DNA of 64,000 nt. It comes from Pseudooceanicola sp050897975 (lineage in GTDB: Bacteria > Pseudomonadota > Alphaproteobacteria > Rhodobacterales > Rhodobacteraceae). Below, piece after piece: positions 58,778 through 64,000 of the stretch. Under the pieces are notes generated by a model. It did not search any database and was not told the DNA's origin. It was given only the letters and a program-made list of their open reading frames with translations. Both the position numbers and the translations under genes were made by a program. Within the stretch, counting starts at the first letter, position 1, and every line of letters starts with the position of its first letter. Location of the stretch: NCBI RefSeq assembly GCF_050897975.1, contig NZ_JBPAXY010000003.1, positions 434,001 to 498,000 on the forward strand, read 5' to 3'.

Positions 58778-59689
58778 TCACCCCGGCACCTCAACACCGA
58801 AGGACTGCAAGCGATCCTTGGATAGCTCCGCCCAGACCTGTGCGATGCTCGCCGCCGTCCAGCCGCCAGAGCGGGTCACCGCGCTCAGCTCTCGCGGGTG
58901 GGACCAAATCGACAGGCGGTCGCCGCCGATCCCCAAGCACTGCCCGGTGATGTCGCGCCCAACCGGCGACGCCAGGAAGCTTACCAGCGGGGCGATATCC
59001 TCGGGCGTCCCGATGCCCTGCTCGGCGCGCAGATGATCCGGCAAGGCCTCTCCACGGTTCAGCGCCTCAACATAGCCGGCCAGCGACGGCATGGTTTCGG
59101 TCATTCGGGTCAGCGCTGTCGGGATGATCGCGTTGACCGCGACGCGGGCGCGCTGCAACTCGACCGCCCAGGTGCGCGCCATGCCGACGATCCCGGCCTT
59201 GGCGGCCGAATAGGCGGACTGGCCGAAGTTCCCCAGTTGCCCGGCAGGCGAGCCGACAACGATGATCGCGCCCCCGCCGCCGGTCTGACGGAAGTGCCGG
59301 GCCGCGGCGCGTCCGCATTGGAAGCTTCCGCGGAGGTGGGTCCGCAACACCAGATCAAAAGCCTCGTCCTCGGTCTTCCACAACACGCTGTCACGCAGCA
59401 CGCCGGCATTGGCGCAAAGAATGTCGAACCGACCGAAAGCCGCCAGCGCGGTCTCGATGCAGGTCTCGGCGGTGCCCTCGGCCCCGATCTCGGCGGCAAC
59501 CGCCACGGCCTGACCGCCCCCGGACAGGATCTCGTCCCGGACCGCCTCCGCCGGAGCGGCGTCGAGGTCATTGACCACCACCGCGGCGCCGGCCCGGGCC
59601 AGGTCCAGCGCGATGGCCCGGCCGATGCCGCGACCCGCCCCGGTCACCAGGGCCACCTGCCCCGCCAGATCCACCGTATCCCCGACCAT
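58778..59689 (-). CDS. Short-chain dehydrogenase/reductase (3-hydroxyacyl-CoA dehydrogenase-like)
   Basis: 303 aa. Cofactor loop TGAGRGIG at 16-23, NAG at about 94, catalytic S147, Y160 and K164 (VVGSPAG, YSAAKAG). THLRGSFQCGRAAARHF and the long C-terminal tail after GGDRLSIWSHPRE resemble the dehydrogenase unit of peroxisomal multifunctional enzyme type 2, so a hydroxyacyl-CoA substrate is likely. AGGGGG lies 7 nt before the ATG, one base after the enoyl-CoA hydratase stop. Last gene of the ligase-hydratase-dehydrogenase operon. Confidence 0.88.
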   Translation of the reverse strand: MVGDTVDLAGQVALVTGAGRGIGRAIALDLARAGAAVVVNDLDAAPAEAVRDEILSGGGQAVAVAAEIGAEGTAETCIETALAAFGRFDILCANAGVLRDSVLWKTEDEAFDLVLRTHLRGSFQCGRAAARHFRQTGGGGAIIVVGSPAGQLGNFGQSAYSAAKAGIVGMARTWAVELQRARVAVNAIIPTALTRMTETMPSLAGYVEALNRGEALPDHLRAEQGIGTPEDIAPLVSFLASPVGRDITGQCLGIGGDRLSIWSHPRELSAVTRSGGWTAASIAQVWAELSKDRLQSFGVEVPG

Positions 59690-59690
59690 C

Positions 59691-60500
59691 TCAATACCCC
59701 CTGTAGCGCGGTGCGCGTTTTTCCATGAAGGCGCGCGGTCCTTCGCGGGCGTCCTCGGTCTCCATCACGATGGCCTTGGCCCGGTCCTCCAGCGCATAGC
59801 CCTCATCCAGGGGGCGCCCCATGGCCTCGGTCACGGTCTTCTTGATCTGCTGCACAGAGACCGGCGCGCTGGCCGCGATCCGGTCCGCCATCTCGCGCGC
59901 GGCCTGCATCAGCGCCTCGGGCGGAACGATGCGATTGATCAGCCCGTGCCGCAGGGCGGTTTCCGCATCCATTGGCACATTGGCGACCATCATTTCCATC
60001 GCCGCCGCATAGGGGATCTGGCGTGGCAACCGGGCCAGCGCCCCGGCAAAGGGGATGACACCGCGCGCCGCCTCCGGCAGGGCGAAGCGGGCAGCGGGCA
60101 CCGCCAGGCGGATATCCGTAGCCAGCAGGATCTCCATGCCCCCCGCCATGCAGGGGCCATTCACCGCCGCTACAATCGGCTTCGTCATCTCGAAACCGCG
60201 CAGCGCGGTCCGCGCATGGACCGTCTCATCGGTGAGGAAGCGGCGGTCCCACTCCGTCTCGGGCGCCCGCGCCCCCGACAGCAGCGGCAGCGACAGCGCC
60301 AGGTCGCCGCCCGAGCAGAAGGCCTTGTCGCCCGCGCCGGTCAGGATGACGACGCGGATCTCGTCATCCTCGGCGACCTCGCCCATGGCGTCGGCCAGGC
60401 GGCAGGCGACCTCGGGGCTGATGGCATTGCGCCGCTCGGGACGGTTGAAGGTCAGCGTGGCGACATGGCCGTCGCGCTCATAAAGAAAAGGCAGTGTCAT
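59691..60500 (-). CDS. Enoyl-CoA hydratase/isomerase-family protein
   Basis: 269 aa crotonase fold. Both catalytic glutamates of enoyl-CoA hydratases are present: E123 (AGGMEILLATD) and E143 (ALPEAARGVIPFAG). FNRPERRNAIS and FCSGGDL form the CoA pocket and oxyanion hole. It should add water to a 2-enoyl-CoA made by the ligase encoded just upstream (four-base overlap). The active-site pattern is that of a hydratase; a hydroxycinnamoyl-CoA hydratase-lyase is less likely. Confidence 0.9.
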   Translation of the reverse strand: MTLPFLYERDGHVATLTFNRPERRNAISPEVACRLADAMGEVAEDDEIRVVILTGAGDKAFCSGGDLALSLPLLSGARAPETEWDRRFLTDETVHARTALRGFEMTKPIVAAVNGPCMAGGMEILLATDIRLAVPAARFALPEAARGVIPFAGALARLPRQIPYAAAMEMMVANVPMDAETALRHGLINRIVPPEALMQAAREMADRIAASAPVSVQQIKKTVTEAMGRPLDEGYALEDRAKAIVMETEDAREGPRAFMEKRAPRYRGY

Positions 60501-62215
60501 CGGCGCACCGGGGTCAGCGCGCCCGAGGCGACCAGGCGCGCGGCCTCTTCGCGCAGGGCGAATTTCTGCACCTTGCCGTTGGCGGTCAGCGGTAGGGTAT
60601 CCATTGCCTGGATGTACTTCGGCATCTTGTGGCGCGCCATATGGCTTCGGCAAAACGCCTGCAAGGCCTGCGCATCCAATTCAGCCCCCGGAGCAGGCAT
60701 GACGAAGGCACAGATTTCCTCGCCCAGATCCGCGTCGGGCACGCCGACCACCTGGGCCTGGCTTACGGTTTCATGGTCCAAGAGACACTCCTCGATTTCG
60801 ACCGGATAGACGTTCTCGCCGCCCCGGATGATCATGTCCTTCAGGCGACCGACGATCTTCAGGTGCCCGGTGGGCGCCAGCTCGGCAAGATCGCCCGAAT
60901 GCAGCCAGCCCTCGGCGTCAATCGTCTCGGCGGTCTTCTCGGGCATGTCGAAGTACCCCGCCATGGTGTTGTAGCCGCGAATGCAGAGTTCCCCGCTTTG
61001 GCCCCAGGCGCAGACCTCGCCGGTTTCCGGGTGGATGATACGGATCTCGGTGCGCGGCAGGGGCGTGCCGGCGGTCGCAAGCTGTTCCTCGAAACTGTCA
61101 TCGGGGCTGGTCAGGGTGATGACCGGGCTGCATTCGGTCATCCCCATCAGGATCAGGGGATCGCCGCCCGTCTGCTCTTTCATGCGCCGCATCAGACTGG
61201 GCGGGATATTGGTGCCGCCGGTGAAGGCCTTGCGCAGGGTGCGGATGCGATAACGGGCGAGGTCGGGATGTTCCAGCATCCGGGTCATCATCGTAGGCAC
61301 GGCGTTTATCACCGTCGGCGCATGGGCATCCCAAAGCTCCAGCATCCGCCCCGCCTCGAAGCTGTCCATGGTCACCAGGTGGCCACCCGCGACCAGCATG
61401 GTCATCACGTTGCACACGCAGCCCGCAGTATGGAACAGCGGCATGGGCGAGAGGAGGACATCTGCCGGGCCGAAGCCGCCGCGATCGGCGACCAGCCGGG
61501 CATTGTTGACGGTGGATCGGTGGGTCAGCATCGCGCCCTTCGGCTTGCCGGTGGTGCCGGATGTGTACTGGATCTGGCAGACGTCACGGCTCTGCACCTC
61601 CGCCTGGCGGGCCGACAGATCGGCGGGCGTCACCGCTCCGCCGCCAGAGCGCATCCGATCAAAGGACATGGCAAAGCCGGGGGCCGCGCCAAGGCCGATC
61701 AGCAGCTCCAGTGCGGGCAGCGCCGCGCCCTCCTGCCTATGGCCATCGTCAAGCGCCGCAAGGTCGGGCATCAGCTCCAGCAGCGACGCCGCAATATCGT
61801 TCGACCGGTGGGAGGGCGCAAAGATCAGCGCCCTGGCGCGGCTCTGGCCCAGCACATAGGCCAGTTCATCGCGCAGCAGCGCCGGGTTCACGGTGACCAG
61901 CACCGCCCCCACCTTGGCCAGGGCATATTCCAGCAAGATCCACTCGGCACAGTTCTGCGCCATGACCGCCACATGATCGCCGCGGGCGATTCCCTGGGCC
62001 ATCAGGCCGCGCGCCACCTCGTCGACAGCCTCGCGCAGCTGCGCATAGGTCCATGTGGCGCCGCCAGCCCCGGCCTCCTCGTCGATGGTCACTGCCGGAC
62101 GTGCGCCAAAGGTCGCCGCCTGACAGTCCAGCATGTCCCCCAGGGTCACGTCCAGAATCTCCGGCCCGCTGTCATCGGGGCGCCACCAGGCGTAGCTTTG
62201 CATCTCGGTCGTCAT
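60497..62215 (-). CDS. AMP-forming acyl-CoA ligase
   Basis: 572 aa ANL-superfamily enzyme. P-loop YTSGTTGKPKGAM at about 218-230, MGMTECSPVI (adenine/substrate motif), GWLHSGDLAELAPTGHLKIVGRLKDMIIRGGENVYPVEIE and terminal catalytic Lys in NGKVQKFAL. It activates a carboxylic acid to its CoA thioester with ATP. GGAGGAG lies 10 nt before the ATG. First gene of the operon with hydratase and dehydrogenase, together enough for an activation and one round of beta-oxidation-like steps. Divergent from marR. Substrate could be a medium-chain, alicyclic or arylpropenoic acid. Confidence 0.92.
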   Translation of the reverse strand: MTTEMQSYAWWRPDDSGPEILDVTLGDMLDCQAATFGARPAVTIDEEAGAGGATWTYAQLREAVDEVARGLMAQGIARGDHVAVMAQNCAEWILLEYALAKVGAVLVTVNPALLRDELAYVLGQSRARALIFAPSHRSNDIAASLLELMPDLAALDDGHRQEGAALPALELLIGLGAAPGFAMSFDRMRSGGGAVTPADLSARQAEVQSRDVCQIQYTSGTTGKPKGAMLTHRSTVNNARLVADRGGFGPADVLLSPMPLFHTAGCVCNVMTMLVAGGHLVTMDSFEAGRMLELWDAHAPTVINAVPTMMTRMLEHPDLARYRIRTLRKAFTGGTNIPPSLMRRMKEQTGGDPLILMGMTECSPVITLTSPDDSFEEQLATAGTPLPRTEIRIIHPETGEVCAWGQSGELCIRGYNTMAGYFDMPEKTAETIDAEGWLHSGDLAELAPTGHLKIVGRLKDMIIRGGENVYPVEIEECLLDHETVSQAQVVGVPDADLGEEICAFVMPAPGAELDAQALQAFCRSHMARHKMPKYIQAMDTLPLTANGKVQKFALREEAARLVASGALTPVRR

Positions 62216-62287
62216 TGTCTGTCTCCTCCTCCGCGCCCCGCCTCCCCCAGCGGTCAGGTCGCTGGACAGGTCGCAAAAGGGATGCTA

Positions 62288-62323
62288 TCGAATAGTTCGA
62301 CATCAATCAATCTGACATCGAAC
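62288..62323. promoter_or_regulatory. MarR-type operator in the ligase/marR divergent region
   Basis: TCGAA-tag-TTCGA (62288-62300) is a 13-bp palindrome; a further TCGAAC half-site at 62318-62323 pairs with GTTCGA at 62295-62300. The region is AT-rich and lies 14-49 bp upstream of marR and 73-108 bp upstream of the ligase. Confidence 0.6.
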
Positions 62324-62336
62324 AATCAAGCAGACC

Positions 62337-62834
62337 ATGAGCGACAACCTCGACACCCGGGCCGCAGGCCCTGCCACGGAAGGCCCTGACGGGCTGCTGC
62401 CCCTGGGGGAGGACCTTCAGCATTCTCTCAACTTCCAGATCCGCATGGCGCAGATCCTGTCCTATCGGCAGTTCGAGAAGAAACAGCCGGGCTACGGGGG
62501 CGCCGCGCGGTTCCTTGGCCTGCTGTCGATCATCAAGAACAACCCCGGAGCCCCGCAGCACCGCCTGGCAGAGGCCGTGGGCCTGCAACGGTCCAGCCTG
62601 GTGCCGATTCTCGACCGCATGGAAAACGAGGGGATCGTGGAACGCCGCGACGTCGAGGGGGACCGCCGCGCCAAGGCCGTCTTCCTGACGGAAAAGGGCG
62701 GCCAGGTCGTCGCCGAGCTTAACGACTCTGCGATGCAGATGGAACGCTACATGACCGCAGGGCTCAGCCCCGAGCAGATCCGGATCATGATCGAGGGGCT
62801 GGCCCAGATCGTGGAGAACCTGCGCAAGCTCTGA
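62337..62834 (+). CDS. MarR-family transcriptional regulator
   Basis: 165 aa. Winged helix-turn-helix at about 55-125 (QHRLAEAVGLQRSSLVPILDRMENEGIVERRDVEGDRRAKAVFLTEKG). MarR proteins beside CoA ligases (CouR, FerR, BadR types) commonly sense the acyl-CoA product. The divergent arrangement with the ligase operon and the operator between them suggest the same logic. It is followed after 84 bp by the TRAP binding-protein gene, which may be part of the same regulon. Confidence 0.9.
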   Translation: MSDNLDTRAAGPATEGPDGLLPLGEDLQHSLNFQIRMAQILSYRQFEKKQPGYGGAARFLGLLSIIKNNPGAPQHRLAEAVGLQRSSLVPILDRMENEGIVERRDVEGDRRAKAVFLTEKGGQVVAELNDSAMQMERYMTAGLSPEQIRIMIEGLAQIVENLRKL

Positions 62835-62918
62835 CGAAAGATACCGATCCGCGTGGAGGAGACGCGGGCCGGATGACAGGTGCCGCCCCGACGCGGCGCA
62901 TACTTTAGGGAGGACTAC

Positions 62919-63947
62919 ATGAAGAAGACTTTGCTCGCCGCGGTCGCGACCACGGCCCTGACCGCCCCGCTCGGCGCCTCGGCGCAGGAGGTCTCGCTGG
63001 CCTTCTCGCACTGGCTGCCGCCGGTGCACTCGCTGCAATCGACCGGGTTCGAGCCCTGGATCGAGTCGATTTCCGAGGCCTCGGAAGGCCGGATCGGCAT
63101 CGACATCTACCCCGCGCAACAGCTGGGCGCCGCGCCCGACCACTACGATATGGCGCGCGACGGGATCGCCGATATCACCTTCATCAACCCCGGTTACCAG
63201 GCGGGCCGCTTCCCCGTCATCGCGGCGGCGGAACTGCCCTTCCTGGTGTCCAACGCGACCACGGCCAGCAAGGCGTTGCACGAATGGTACATGGACTATG
63301 CCGAGCAGGAGATGCCCGACGTGAAGGTCTGCCTGGTGCACCTGCACGACCCGGGGATGCTGCACGGCACCGCCGGCCCGCTGGTGGCACCGTCGGACCT
63401 TGAGGGCAAGAACGTGCGCCCACCCCAGGCCACCATCGCCAAGATGATCGCGACCGCCGGCGGTAGCACCGTGCAGGTCCCGGTGCCCGAGATGCGTGAA
63501 ATCCTGTCCTCCGGTGCCGTCGACATCACCGCGTCGCCCTGGAACTCGCTGATCCTGTTTGGCGTGGACGACGTGGTTACCCATCACCTTGACGTGCCGC
63601 TTTACTCGGTGGCCTTCGTCTATGCGATCAACAAGGGCGTCTACCAGGGGCTGTCGGATGAGAACCGCGCGGTGATCGACGACCATTGCACCCCCGAGTG
63701 GTCGCAGAAGATCGCCACCGGCTGGGCCGAGGTCGAGGCAGGCAGCCGGGCCGATTTCGAAGGGCGCGAGGGCCATACCTTCTACACGCCTGACGACGCG
63801 CAGATGGCCGACTGGATGGCGCTGTCCGGCACGATCCGGGCCGCCTGGACCGAGGATGCCACAGCCGCCGGGCTGGAAGATCCGCAGGCCGCCCTGCAAG
63901 AGCTGGTGGATGGCCTGACCGAGGTCGGCGGCGCCTTCGGACAGTGA
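62919..63947 (+). CDS. DctP-family TRAP transporter solute-binding protein
   Basis: 342 aa with signal peptide (cleaved near ASAQEV, residue 23). DctP motifs: FSHWLPPVHSLQSTGFEPWIESI, IDIYPAQQLGAAPDHYDMARDGIADI, and LEGKNVRPPQATIAKMI. The conserved Arg that binds the substrate carboxylate is expected in the NVRPP stretch. AGGGAGGA lies 5 nt before the ATG. The permease genes should follow to the right of the window. With the adjacent CoA ligase operon it probably imports the acid that the ligase activates. Confidence 0.92.
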   Translation: MKKTLLAAVATTALTAPLGASAQEVSLAFSHWLPPVHSLQSTGFEPWIESISEASEGRIGIDIYPAQQLGAAPDHYDMARDGIADITFINPGYQAGRFPVIAAAELPFLVSNATTASKALHEWYMDYAEQEMPDVKVCLVHLHDPGMLHGTAGPLVAPSDLEGKNVRPPQATIAKMIATAGGSTVQVPVPEMREILSSGAVDITASPWNSLILFGVDDVVTHHLDVPLYSVAFVYAINKGVYQGLSDENRAVIDDHCTPEWSQKIATGWAEVEAGSRADFEGREGHTFYTPDDAQMADWMALSGTIRAAWTEDATAAGLEDPQAALQELVDGLTEVGGAFGQ

Positions 63948-63953
63948 CCCCCT

Positions 63954-63983
63954 GCCCCGGCTCGCCCTGTGGCGGGTCGGGGC
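63954..63983 (+). terminator. Stem-loop after the TRAP binding-protein gene
   Basis: GCCCCG-G-CTCGCC pairs with GGCGGG-T-CGGGGC around a four-base loop, 7 bp past the stop, followed by a pyrimidine-rich stretch. It probably stabilises the binding-protein mRNA or reduces read-through into the permease genes. Confidence 0.55.
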
Positions 63984-64000
63984 CCTTCCCCTTCCTCTCG

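Overview
The window is high-GC, gene-dense bacterial DNA. Its gene content points to an alphaproteobacterium of the Rhodobacterales (Rhodobacter/Paracoccus/roseobacter type). The signs are a phoR | pstSCAB-phoU-phoB locus with enlarged PstC and PstA, a soluble PhoR, GTTAAC-type CtrA-like boxes beside chemotaxis genes, and many TRAP, TTT and ABC uptake systems each with its own regulator. Species cannot be named from sequence alone.

Layout. 0-6.3 kb: a partial molybdopterin-domain oxidoreductase, a LuxR-type response regulator, then a chemotaxis block (large PAS-containing receptor, cheB, cheD). 6.3-14.1 kb: an intergenic region with a CtrA-like box and possible small RNA, then the phosphate regulon with a clear Pho box upstream of pstS. 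14.2-15.4 kb: gamma-carbonic anhydrase and guanylate kinase. 15.5-17.6 kb: a Slam-type outer-membrane protein with its presumed surface lipoprotein; a paralogous lipoprotein lies alone at 29.8-30.5 kb. 17.8-23.7 kb: two two-component systems. 23.8-32.5 kb: small metabolic and redox genes, including a PepSY / cytochrome b / membrane-LuxR / phosphoesterase run and a DoxX / Tat-exported VOC pair. 32.6-37.6 kb: a TAXI-TRAP transporter with a LigW-like decarboxylase, divergent from a LysR gene with a textbook operator. 37.6-38.2 kb: a membrane-anchored NYN ribonuclease. 38.6-45.9 kb: a peptide-type ABC importer with a fumarase/aspartase-superfamily lyase and LysR. 46.2-52.8 kb: a sulfate-ester module (formylglycine-generating enzyme, GntR, ABC importer, cytoplasmic sulfatase). 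52.8-53.8 kb: non-coding, with a 3' tRNA-Arg fragment. 53.8-58.8 kb: RpiR regulator and tripartite tricarboxylate transporter with a BMP-like extra gene. 58.8-64 kb: SDR, enoyl-CoA hydratase and acyl-CoA ligase operon, divergent MarR, and a DctP-type TRAP binding protein.

How it fits together. After the phosphate and chemotaxis core the window becomes a chain of catabolic cassettes, each pairing an importer with an intracellular enzyme and a regulator whose operator can often be read directly: LysR T-N11-A, GntR 16-bp palindrome, tandem RpiR dyads, MarR dyad. The strongest leads are the Slam-lipoprotein pair with its remote paralogue, the self-contained FGE/sulfatase module, the orphan CtrA-like promoter between cheD and phoB, and the tRNA fragment that may mark the left edge of an integrated element. 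Start sites were adjusted by ribosome-binding sites and operon spacing; no database search was run.
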